34,839 nt of DNA from an uncultured Clostridia bacterium. GTDB lineage: Bacteria; Bacillota; Clostridia; Christensenellales; UBA1242. Below the pieces are notes generated by a model. It was not told the origin of the DNA, made no database searches, and saw nothing but the letters and a program-made list of their open reading frames with translations. Shown here one piece after another: positions 26,139 through 34,839 of this stretch (the first letter of the stretch is position 1; every line of letters begins with the position of its first letter). Location: positions 1-34,839 of the forward strand of contig CANQUB010000013.1 of the NCBI GenBank assembly GCA_947626955.1, given 5' to 3'. Made by a program: the position numbers and the translations under genes.

Positions 26139-26203
26139 TTGAACCCACACTCTCTCGAACACGCCCCTTAAACGTGCGCGTCTGCCAGTTCCGCCACGCC
26201 CGC
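26121..26203 (-). tRNA. tRNA-Leu (anticodon AAG), CCA encoded
   Basis: GCGGGCG-TG-GCGGAACTGGCAGACGC-G-CACGT-TTAAGGG-GCGTG-TTCGAGAGAGT-GTGGG-TTCAAAT-CCCAC-CGCCCGC-ACCA; aligns with canonical bacterial tRNA-Leu. Confidence 0.93.
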
Positions 26204-26216
26204 ATAACACTTTCTT

Positions 26217-26245
26217 ATTATAAGATACTTTTCTTTTGTTGTCTA
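26217..26245 (-). promoter_or_regulatory. tRNA-Leu promoter
   Basis: Minus strand TAGACA - 17 nt - TATAAT. Confidence 0.75.
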
Positions 26246-26288
26246 GTGTTTTGACGAAAAAAATATTTCAAATTAGTCGAACAAATGT

Positions 26289-26317
26289 TTGACAATGCGG
26301 TAAATATTTGCTATCAT
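26289..26317 (+). promoter_or_regulatory. Promoter of the DUF1273/SLOG gene, leaderless configuration
   Basis: TTGACA - 17 nt - TATCAT, then 6 nt to ATG 26324. Confidence 0.75.
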
Positions 26318-26323
26318 GACAAT

Positions 26324-26926
26324 ATGAATAAAGTGGAAGAAATAAATATGTTCGGGGAAAATTTTGAGCTATCTCTTGAACTTTACGACGATTTTAATAG
26401 CGAGCTAAATAGCTTTTTGAAAAAGTCTTTTTCGGGGCAGAGGCTCACGGTCTGTTTTTCGGGCAGCCGTCCAACCGCGCTACCTTGGAAGTATAACGAG
26501 GAGTGTGAGCTCTGCCAAAAGTTTAAAGAGGCCATGCTCGCCGTTATCGACAAACTCTATGCCGCTGGCTTTACGCACTACATAACCGGTCTGGCTCTTG
26601 GGTTTGACACCATTATGACCGAGCTTCTTTTGCAAAAGAGGGACGAAGGGAAGAAAATATTTGTCGAATGTGCCATACCTTGTCAGTCTCAAACCACTTT
26701 TTGGCAGGTCGGTGAAAAAACACGGCACGAGGCCATACTAAAAAGGGTGGACAAGGTGACCTATACAAGTCAGGAATATCATGGAGGGGTGTACAAGATT
26801 CGCAATAAGTATATGGTGGATAATGCAAACCTCCTGGTGGCTGTGCAGTTTACTCCAAGTCGTGGAACGGCCACAACTATTGACCTTGCAAAAAAGGCCA
26901 AACTTCCACGCATAATTTTTCATTAA
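26324..26926 (+). CDS. DUF1273/YpsA-type SLOG-family protein
   Basis: VCFSGSRPTALPW, HYITGLALGFDTIMTELLL, DNANLLVAVQFTPSRGTATTIDLAKK; start 26324 (leaderless) or 26348 (SD-led); 26285 lies inside the promoter. Confidence 0.75.
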   Translation: MNKVEEINMFGENFELSLELYDDFNSELNSFLKKSFSGQRLTVCFSGSRPTALPWKYNEECELCQKFKEAMLAVIDKLYAAGFTHYITGLALGFDTIMTELLLQKRDEGKKIFVECAIPCQSQTTFWQVGEKTRHEAILKRVDKVTYTSQEYHGGVYKIRNKYMVDNANLLVAVQFTPSRGTATTIDLAKKAKLPRIIFH

Positions 26927-26953
26927 ATTTTTATAAAATATGCCATTTTTAGA

Positions 26954-26982
26954 TTGACAAACTAAAGTTAGGGGATTATATT
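26954..26982 (+). promoter_or_regulatory. Promoter of the ctsR operon
   Basis: TTGACA - 17 nt - TATATT. Confidence 0.75.
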
Positions 26983-26992
26983 AATACTAGAG

Positions 26993-27009
26993 TTTGACTT
27001 TCTTTGACC
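26993..27009 (+). promoter_or_regulatory. CtsR operator
   Basis: TTTGACT-TTC-TTTGACC, complement of the GGTCAAA-N3-GGTCAAA heptad repeat. Confidence 0.85.
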
Positions 27010-27033
27010 TTTCAAAGAAGAAATGAGGTGGAC

Positions 27034-27501
27034 ATGGCAAACATAAGTGATATCATTGAGCAATTCATTTTAAAGACGCTTGGGGAAGACGACAGTGTTG
27101 ACATCTCACGAAACGAGTTGGCAAATTTCTTTTCGTGCGCACCAAGCCAAATTAACTATGTGCTTGAAACTCGCTTCACTCTTGACCGAGGCTTTGTTAA
27201 GCAGAGCCGCAGGGGTGGCGGTGGATATATAAAGATTAGTCGAATCAATGTTGAAGACGACAACTATATGAACAACCTCATTTTAGAGAGTGTTGGTGAT
27301 GAGCTTTCGGCAAAACGCCTTTCACAAATTCTAGACAAGCTTTTGCAAGAAAAGATTATAACAAGGCGTGAAAGCGAGATAATAATTTCAGCTCTCAGCG
27401 AGCAGTCACTTTCAATGCCTTTCACCATAAAAGACAGTATCCGTGCTCGTGCTTTTAAAAATATCCTTTCAACCCTTCTTATCTACAAGGAGGAGAAGTG
27501 A
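27034..27501 (+). CDS. ctsR: CtsR transcriptional repressor
   Basis: ISDIIEQFILKTL...RNELANFFSCAPSQINYVLETRFTLDRGFVKQSRRGGGGYIKI. Confidence 0.95.
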   Translation: MANISDIIEQFILKTLGEDDSVDISRNELANFFSCAPSQINYVLETRFTLDRGFVKQSRRGGGGYIKISRINVEDDNYMNNLILESVGDELSAKRLSQILDKLLQEKIITRRESEIIISALSEQSLSMPFTIKDSIRARAFKNILSTLLIYKEEK

Positions 27502-27881
27502 TGAATTTTAATTTCACTAACGTTACCGACAATCTCAGTCAATACTCCGACGTTTTACAAAACCAAGAGCCAAACCATCAAAAAGTTGTGGTATGCGACA
27601 ATTGCGGAACCACGCTTGAAGACTTTATGGATTCGGGGTTCGTGGGCTGTGCTGAGTGTTACAAGACTTTTGCAGTGCATGCACGCAAGTTTGCCGAAGA
27701 TATGCACGGCCGTGCCATCCATGTTGGCAAAGTGCCAAAAGCTGAGGCCACCAAGGCCATGAAGAGGCGTGAGCTAGAAAAACTCATTGTCGAAAAAGAC
27801 ATGGCGGTAAAGAGCGAAGAGTACCTAAAGGCTGACGAGATAAAGAAGAAAATTGAAAAGCTTAGGGAGGACGCAAGATGA
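27501..27881 (+). CDS. mcsA: McsA-like protein with one zinc finger and UVR domain
   Basis: CDNCGTTLEDFMDSGFVGCAECYKTF and C-terminal UVR-like coiled coil; between ctsR and mcsB. Confidence 0.88.
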   Translation: MNFNFTNVTDNLSQYSDVLQNQEPNHQKVVVCDNCGTTLEDFMDSGFVGCAECYKTFAVHARKFAEDMHGRAIHVGKVPKAEATKAMKRRELEKLIVEKDMAVKSEEYLKADEIKKKIEKLREDAR

Positions 27882-28885
27882 CCGATCTTAGCACTATTGT
27901 GGTTTCTTCACGCATACGCCTGGCGCGTTCGCTCAGTGACCATGTTTTTCCCGAACTTTTGCCACGAAAAGAAGGCAACCAGATTATAAAGAGCGTTTAT
28001 AAAGTGCTAGATAGTGTGGGGGATTTTAAACTCTACACCATGCAAGACCTGCCCGCACTTGATGCCGAGGTCATGCAAGAAAAACATCTCATTTCTAAAA
28101 ACCTTCTAAAAAACACTGACTCCGGAGCCGTGATACTTTCCAGCGATGAGACCATCTCGGTCATGGTAAATGAGGAAGACCACTTGCGTGAGCAATGCTT
28201 TATGAAAGGACTCAGCCTCGAAAAGGCATATGAGGCCCTAAACAAGATTGACGACGCACTGCTCATGGGGCTGAACATTGCCTTTGACCCAACACTTGGA
28301 TTCTTGAACAGCTGCATTACAAATGTTGGAACGGGTATGCGAGCCTCGGTCATGCTGTTTCTTCCTGGGCTGACACTTTCTAAGGAAGTTGGCAACGTTA
28401 TTAGAAATTACCAAAACCAGGGGCTTGCTATTCGTGGAGTGTTTGGCGAAGGTAGCGATGCTGAAGGGTATATGTTTCAAGTTAGCAACGCTCGCAGCCT
28501 TGGGGTGACCGAGCAAGATATAATTGCAAAGATTACTTCGTCGGCCATAAAGATTGCCGAGGCCGAACTTGTGGCAAGGCAAAAGCTTTTAGTAGAGAAC
28601 GAAGACGAGCTCAAAGACCGAGTATTTAGAGCCTATGGAACTTTGACCAACGCCTACATAATTTCCTCTGAAGAGTTTATGAAATGTGCAGGAGAGGTCA
28701 AAATGGGGATAGCACTTGGGCTTATTAGACTTAACGACAACACCCTTATAGACAGGCTGATATTTGATGCACTTCCAAGTACGCTAACTCAAATGAGCGG
28801 CGAAGAAGCACTGACCGAAAAGGAAGAAAAAAAGTATCGAGCACAGTTCGTTTCAAAGACTTTGCGAAATGCTAGAATCAAATAA
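27878..28885 (+). CDS. mcsB: Protein arginine kinase McsB
   Basis: VVSSRIRLARSLSDHVFPELL, guanido-kinase-like core, operon position. Confidence 0.95.
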   Translation: MTDLSTIVVSSRIRLARSLSDHVFPELLPRKEGNQIIKSVYKVLDSVGDFKLYTMQDLPALDAEVMQEKHLISKNLLKNTDSGAVILSSDETISVMVNEEDHLREQCFMKGLSLEKAYEALNKIDDALLMGLNIAFDPTLGFLNSCITNVGTGMRASVMLFLPGLTLSKEVGNVIRNYQNQGLAIRGVFGEGSDAEGYMFQVSNARSLGVTEQDIIAKITSSAIKIAEAELVARQKLLVENEDELKDRVFRAYGTLTNAYIISSEEFMKCAGEVKMGIALGLIRLNDNTLIDRLIFDALPSTLTQMSGEEALTEKEEKKYRAQFVSKTLRNARIK

Positions 28886-28974
28886 AAAAACGCAAAATTG
28901 ACATTAAAATAGTGAAAAAACCATATCAAAACCATTAAATGAGCAAAAATTTTTACTTTTGGAGGTAAACAGTA

Positions 28975-31464
28975 ATGATAAATTATCCAATGACAAACAA
29001 CACAAAAGCCGCCCTCGGGCAGGCCGCTGAACTTGCATATGAACTTGGAGAAACACAGGTTGGGACCGAGCATCTTCTATATGGTCTTGCCAGTGTTTCA
29101 GGGTCGGTTGCAAGTGACCTACTTAACGCCTATGGAGCAAGTGCAAAAAGCATTTTAACCATTATTAAGCGCAGCAAAGTTGCCACCAAGCCGCAGGCCG
29201 GTCGGGTTACCATGGAGTACACTCCAAGGGTAAAAGATATAATCCGCCGTGCATCGTCGATTAGCTATCAGACCGGAACGGGCTACATTGTTACCGAGCA
29301 CGTCTTGTTCTCGCTGCTGTATGACAGCGGTTGCATGGCTGTGTCAATCCTAGAGCAAGGACTTGGAATTGACGTGACAGCGCTAAAGGGTGAGACTGCC
29401 GCCGTAATAAATGGCTACGACCCCGAAGAGCATATGCAGAGCAATTCGGGTTATGAGCGTGCACGAGACAACAAACCAAGTCCACAAGATGTGAACGCTG
29501 GTTTGCCTGAAGTTCTGCGTGACATGGGAATCGACCTTACTGCCCGTGCAAAGATGGGCAAGATGGACCCAATCATCGGTCGTGAAAAAGAGACGGCACG
29601 CATTATTGAAATTCTTTGCCGTAAGACCAAGAATAATCCAGTACTAATCGGTGAGGCTGGCGTTGGTAAGTCGGCTGTCGTTGAAGGTTTGGCACAGGCC
29701 ATCGTCAAAGGTGATGTGCCTGAGCTATTAAAGGGCAAGACCATTTTCTCGCTCGAGATTGGCTCATTGATGGCTGGAACAAAATATCGTGGCAGCATGG
29801 AAGAAAAGCTTAAAAACGCCATCGAAACCATAATTTCACAAAAGAATATCATCGTGTTTATTGATGAAATTCATATGCTGGCACAGGCTGGCAGCAAAGA
29901 TGGCGAGGTTAGCCCTTCGGATATGTTAAAGCCATATCTGGCACGTGGAGAAATGCAGACCATTGGTGCAACCACCACCGAAGAATATCGCAAATTCATT
30001 GAAAAAGACAAGGCGTTGGAGCGTCGTTTCCAACCAATTATAGTCGACCAGCCTAGCGAAGAGGATACAATAAAAATTCTTCAAGGTATTCGTGACAGCT
30101 ACGAAGCCTTCCACAAAATTAAAATTACCGACGAGGCCATAAAGGCTGCTGTCAATTTATCGGTTAGATACATTATGGACCGTAGCTTGCCCGACAAGGC
30201 CATCGACCTTATTGATGAGGCCTGCAGCCATGCAAAAGTGGGTGCTAGCATTGCTTCGCCAAAACTAAAGGAAATGGAAAAGCAGCTGGCCGAACTTGAA
30301 ATGCAAAAAGAAGAGGCCAAGCGTACCGACAATTTTGAAGGGGCTAAAATATATAAGGATAAGGCCGACAAGCTCCGCCGTGAAATTGAGGATATGCGAA
30401 ACGACTGGAACAAGTCTAAGCAAAGCCAGGAAGGGCAGATTGACGAGAACGACATCGCGCGAGTGGTGGCCAGCTGGACAAAGATTCCTGTCACCAAGCT
30501 TACCGAAAGCGAGCGTGACAAGCTTATTAACCTTGAAAAGACTTTGCACAAGCGTGTGGTTGGGCAAGACGAGGCCATCAACGCCGTGGCAAAAGCCATC
30601 CGCCGTGCTCGTGCTGGACTGAAGGATCCAAAGAGGCCTATTGGTTCGTTTATCTTCCTTGGACCTACCGGTGTTGGTAAAACCGAGCTTACAAAGGCGC
30701 TTGCCGAGGCTCTGTTTGACGATGAAAACACTGTTATTCGTATCGACATGAGCGAATACATGGAGTCGCATTCGGTGGCCAAGCTCATTGGTGCACCTCC
30801 GGGATATGTTGGGTTTGACGATGGCGGGCAGCTGACCGAGCAGGTTAGAAGAAAGCCATACAGCGTGGTGCTGTTTGACGAGATTGAAAAGGCTCACCCT
30901 GATGTGTTCAATATTCTTTTGCAAGTTCTTGACGACGGCAGGCTCACCGACAGCCAAGGCCGCACTGTCAACTTCAAAAACACAGTTATCATAATGACCA
31001 GCAACGTGGGTGTGGCTGATTTGCCTAAGAACTCGTCTAAGTTCGGCTTTGGCGATAATGACGACGACGGCAAGACCCCTGACAGCGTGCGTGAGCATTT
31101 GCTAAGGTCTCTTAGAGAGAAGTTCAAACCTGAGTTTTTGAACAGGGTGGATGTGACTGTTATCTTTGACCGCCTGACCAAGGACGATATAATAAAAATT
31201 GCCAATATCATGATAAACAACCTAAACAAGAAGCTGGCTGACAAGAGGATAAGCTTGCAATTTACCAACGGGGCAATGCAAGAAGTCTTTGAAAAAGGCT
31301 ACAGCGAGGAGTACGGTGCAAGGCCGCTAAAGAGGTTCATTGAACAGAAGATTGAGGACAATCTCGCCGAAGAAATTTTGGCTGGTAACATAAACGAGGG
31401 CGACGAAATAACAGTTTCATTTAAAGATGGGCAGTTTATCTTCACTCCAAGCAAAAAAAGCTGA
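28975..31464 (+). CDS. clpC: ATP-dependent Clp protease ATP-binding subunit ClpC
   Basis: Clp N domain; [15 protein letters not shown] and [16 protein letters not shown] Walker A motifs; UVR segment; operon position. Confidence 0.97.
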   Translation: MINYPMTNNTKAALGQAAELAYELGETQVGTEHLLYGLASVSGSVASDLLNAYGASAKSILTIIKRSKVATKPQAGRVTMEYTPRVKDIIRRASSISYQTGTGYIVTEHVLFSLLYDSGCMAVSILEQGLGIDVTALKGETAAVINGYDPEEHMQSNSGYERARDNKPSPQDVNAGLPEVLRDMGIDLTARAKMGKMDPIIGREKETARIIEILCRKTKNNPVLIGEAGVGKSAVVEGLAQAIVKGDVPELLKGKTIFSLEIGSLMAGTKYRGSMEEKLKNAIETIISQKNIIVFIDEIHMLAQAGSKDGEVSPSDMLKPYLARGEMQTIGATTTEEYRKFIEKDKALERRFQPIIVDQPSEEDTIKILQGIRDSYEAFHKIKITDEAIKAAVNLSVRYIMDRSLPDKAIDLIDEACSHAKVGASIASPKLKEMEKQLAELEMQKEEAKRTDNFEGAKIYKDKADKLRREIEDMRNDWNKSKQSQEGQIDENDIARVVASWTKIPVTKLTESERDKLINLEKTLHKRVVGQDEAINAVAKAIRRARAGLKDPKRPIGSFIFLGPTGVGKTELTKALAEALFDDENTVIRIDMSEYMESHSVAKLIGAPPGYVGFDDGGQLTEQVRRKPYSVVLFDEIEKAHPDVFNILLQVLDDGRLTDSQGRTVNFKNTVIIMTSNVGVADLPKNSSKFGFGDNDDDGKTPDSVREHLLRSLREKFKPEFLNRVDVTVIFDRLTKDDIIKIANIMINNLNKKLADKRISLQFTNGAMQEVFEKGYSEEYGARPLKRFIEQKIEDNLAEEILAGNINEGDEITVSFKDGQFIFTPSKKS

Positions 31465-31479
31465 ATAATTTGCATGTAA

Positions 31480-31506
31480 AAATCGGGGTTTAGCCCCGAT
31501 TTTTTG
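31480..31506 (+). terminator. clpC terminator
   Basis: AATCGGGG-TTTAG-CCCCGATT-TTTT. Confidence 0.85.
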
Positions 31507-31514
31507 TGCCTTTT

Positions 31515-32048
31515 TTAAAGGTTTGTTTCAATAAGACCGTAGTCGCCGTCAGCACGGTGGTAAACCACGCAAACCTTTTGAGTGGCCTCGTTTAGGAACA
31601 CGTAGAAGTCGTGGTCAACAAGGTCGAGTTGTTCAATGGCTTCTTGCTCGCTCATAGGGTATAGCTCGTAGCTTTTACGCTTGGTGATCTTTGGCTTTTT
31701 GAAAGTTGGCAGTTCATCAAAGAACAAAAGGTCGGCAGCGTCGATAAGGTTGACTTTCTTGAACTGCGAGAGCTTGTCTTGGTGCTTTACTATTTGGCGT
31801 TCAATCTTGCTAAGGCAAGTGTCGATATTGGCGTACATATTGTCCGACTCAACCTCGCTACGAACGAAGAGACCTTTAGACTGGATTGAAACTTCCATTT
31901 TATATGACACATCTTTTCGAGCTGAAAGAACCACCTTGCAGGATGCGTCTTTGCCGAGATATTTCTCGAATTTTTCAAGTTTTTTCTCAATTAAATCTTT
32001 AAGTTTTGGTTTGGCATTATAGCCTCTTTCTAAAATGTCTATTTTCAT
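31515..32048 (-). CDS. hpf: Long-form ribosome hibernation promoting factor
   Basis: MKIDILERGYNAKPKLKDLIEKKLEKFEKY...; C-terminal EQLDLVDHDFYVFLNEATQKVCVVYHRADGDYGLIE; start after GGAGG. Confidence 0.93.
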   Translation of the reverse strand: MKIDILERGYNAKPKLKDLIEKKLEKFEKYLGKDASCKVVLSARKDVSYKMEVSIQSKGLFVRSEVESDNMYANIDTCLSKIERQIVKHQDKLSQFKKVNLIDAADLLFFDELPTFKKPKITKRKSYELYPMSEQEAIEQLDLVDHDFYVFLNEATQKVCVVYHRADGDYGLIETNL

Positions 32049-32120
32049 AATTTTTCCTCCTAAACCTATAATAATTATACACAAATTTTTTGCCTGTGGC
32101 TAGTTTTTTAAACCATGCAT

Positions 32121-32630
32121 TTATCTTTTTTTATAAAGTTTGATCAAACTCTCAATCCAAAGTTTGTTGGGGCTTTCGATATTGACGCTTGGGGCGAGGT
32201 CGCCAGTAGAGATAATGGGAGTTAAATAGATAATAATTCCAACCCTTGTGGAGTTGGGCATGACGGCCGTGTAGAAGTTTATGCTATCGGCGTAGCCGTT
32301 TTTATAGACAAGAAGAGTGACTTCGCCCCAGGTACGCTCGACCGACAGATCAAAGTTGACATTTTTTATGATTGGCACACTTATTAGCGAGGTTTTACCA
32401 TACTTATTGGTGTTTTCGTAGTGGCGGCTCTCAATAACGCAAACCGTGGCGCCGTCTATGGGTCGGTTCGAGTTGGCCTCTAGTACTTCGACTTGAATCT
32501 TGCCGGTGGATACGGTAATGCTGGCGGCTTTTAGCTTGTAATCCTGCCAGCGGGCAAATAAAACAAGGCCGCTTACAATATTGACAGTCAGCAGAAGGGA
32601 AATAATAGCAGCCACGGTTTTTTTGTACAT
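32121..32630 (-). CDS. Membrane-anchored protein with carboxypeptidase-regulatory-like beta domain
   Basis: N-terminal TM; IQVEVLEANSNRPIDGATVCVIES...VYKNGYADSINFYTAVM. Confidence 0.5.
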   Translation of the reverse strand: MYKKTVAAIISLLLTVNIVSGLVLFARWQDYKLKAASITVSTGKIQVEVLEANSNRPIDGATVCVIESRHYENTNKYGKTSLISVPIIKNVNFDLSVERTWGEVTLLVYKNGYADSINFYTAVMPNSTRVGIIIYLTPIISTGDLAPSVNIESPNKLWIESLIKLYKKR

Positions 32631-32687
32631 ACTAAGTTATATTCAAAAGTACTAGCAATTTTTCTTTTCTTAGTGTATTATATAGCC

Positions 32688-33680
32688 ATGATTGAAGTTA
32701 AAAACTTATGCTTTGGATATATTAAAAAGCCGCTATGCTTGGTGGATGTTTCTTTTTCGGTTAAGGATGGAGAGACTTTAATTGTTTGTGGAGGCGAGGG
32801 GTCGGGTAAAACCAGCCTGCTTAAAATTTTGTCAGGGCTAGAAGAATTATATTTTGGCTCAGTTAAAATAGACAATATTGACCTTAAAGAAATTAAACAA
32901 AAGCGTAGCATTTCATATTTGCCGTCGCAACCTGTATTGTTTGAAAACAAGAGTGTTATGTTTAACCTTGAATTTTTGTATAAGACCGAACAAATTGAGC
33001 CTCTTTCAAGCGATAAACTAAAAGAAATTTTTGAAAAATTTGGCCTTGAATTTGAGCCAAAGAAAAAGGTAAAAAAGCTGCCACTGTATCAAAAAAAGAT
33101 CTTGGCATTTATTAGAAGTTATATCAAAAATTCAAGCATCTTACTTGTTGATGATCAGTTTGAAAATGAAACAAGCGAAAATATTGAGAAGCTAAAAAAC
33201 GCAATTTTAGCCCTTAAAGAGTGTAAAAACGGCCACAAAACGCTAATTTTGGTCATAAATAATAAAAACGGACTGATTGCTGCCGATGACTATTTATACC
33301 TAAGTTTTTCAAAAGCTAGGCTTTTAAAAGCTCTAAATGAGCCCATCGACCTTTATATTTACGACTATGTTTTATCATCTAAAAAAGATTATATTTTAAA
33401 AAATGAAGGAAGTTTTTATCTTTATAATTTTGAGATGAGTGTGCCTAAAAAGAAAAAGGAAAGGCCGCAGATTATATATAAAGACAAGGTAAAACTGTCA
33501 GACAAATTTATGCCTATTTTGCAAAAAGCCTGCCTTGAGGAAGGCGAGGAAATTTTTGCAACTCTTGCCGGCTTTGGAGAACTTGACATTGGCGGGCTTA
33601 GCGATGCTAAGATAAATAATATGCTTGAAACTGGCAGCCTAAATTTATACGAGACTGGCAGCCACGAAAAAATTATTTAG
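32688..33680 (+). CDS. ABC-type ATPase with degenerate signature and C-terminal extension
   Basis: Walker A GGEGSGKTSLLKILSG, Q-loop-like YLPSQPVLF, Walker B SSILLVDD; LSGGQ replaced by LPLYQ. Confidence 0.7.
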   Translation: MIEVKNLCFGYIKKPLCLVDVSFSVKDGETLIVCGGEGSGKTSLLKILSGLEELYFGSVKIDNIDLKEIKQKRSISYLPSQPVLFENKSVMFNLEFLYKTEQIEPLSSDKLKEIFEKFGLEFEPKKKVKKLPLYQKKILAFIRSYIKNSSILLVDDQFENETSENIEKLKNAILALKECKNGHKTLILVINNKNGLIAADDYLYLSFSKARLLKALNEPIDLYIYDYVLSSKKDYILKNEGSFYLYNFEMSVPKKKKERPQIIYKDKVKLSDKFMPILQKACLEEGEEIFATLAGFGELDIGGLSDAKINNMLETGSLNLYETGSHEKII

Positions 33681-33754
33681 TCAATTCTAATTGATTTTTT
33701 AATTATAATTGTTATAATACTAACTTAGAAGTCAATAATTTTTAAAGGTGCAAA

Positions 33755-34084
33755 ATGGAAAAAACTAAAAAAACTAGATTTATAGATAATTTCATTTCTT
33801 CGTTGAACGGCGACGAAAAGGTAGAGCTTGCTCAAAAATATTTGACCCCTTCGATAATTTCAGTGTTTGAAGACGAGGAGCTGAAGCAGAGCATAGATGC
33901 CTTCTTTTTGAACAACCTCAACATCAGCGAGACAAGCCGCAATGCTTTTATGCACCGAAACACACTATTATATAGAATAGACAAAATTCATAAGATAACC
34001 GGTCTTAACATTCGTGAGTTTGACGACGCTGTAACACTTATCGTGCTTGAAACCATCTACGAAAAGACCAAGAATCTTATTTAG
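33755..34084 (+). CDS. Stand-alone PucR/CdaR C-terminal-type HTH protein
   Basis: FLNNLNISETSRNAFMHRNTLLYRIDKIHKITGLNIREFDDAVTLIVL. Confidence 0.75.
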   Translation: MEKTKKTRFIDNFISSLNGDEKVELAQKYLTPSIISVFEDEELKQSIDAFFLNNLNISETSRNAFMHRNTLLYRIDKIHKITGLNIREFDDAVTLIVLETIYEKTKNLI

Positions 34085-34092
34085 AGAAAATT

Positions 34093-34839
<747 letters not shown>

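Noticed and set aside
26121-26203. tRNA-Leu(UAA) reading of the TTTAAGG segment
   Set aside because: That loop placement leaves the anticodon stem unpaired; CACGT/GCGTG with loop TTAAGGG pairs fully and aligns with E. coli tRNA-Leu, giving AAG.
30265-31098. Long antisense ORF (277 aa) in clpC; likewise 30099-30788
   Set aside because: Shadow ORFs opposite a clearly conserved gene; no recognisable domain, SD or promoter.

Overview
The window looks like a chromosomal segment from an uncultured or gut-type Clostridia/Firmicute. Most of it is conserved housekeeping DNA: ylbJ-like, pnuC-like, tmcAL, pta-ackA, yceD-rpmF, plsX-rnc-smc-ftsY, ylxM-ffh-rpsP-khpA-rimM-trmD-rbgA-rnhB-yraN-rplS, polA, a lytic transglycosylase, ctsR-mcsA-mcsB-clpC, hpf, nth and the 5' end of obgE. 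Accessory genes include a GNAT-like protein, an ASCH-like/bPH2 pair, a membrane-anchored metzincin-like protein, a DUF1273/SLOG protein, and a degenerate ABC ATPase followed by a stand-alone PucR-type HTH. The least explained DNA is in two intergenic islands (about 1-284 and 25617-26120). They share modules in shuffled order and carry hairpins whose stem sequences differ while the flanking or linker sequence stays constant. One such set is a four-hairpin array joined by 7-nt GTATCAT linkers. The second island also holds a 76-bp duplication that copies the 3' end of a tRNA-Leu. That tRNA has anticodon AAG (A34), which is unusual in bacteria. At least five genes have a -10 hexamer exactly 6 nt before the ATG and no Shine-Dalgarno, suggesting leaderless mRNAs. 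No searches were run; family names come from reading motifs and gene order.
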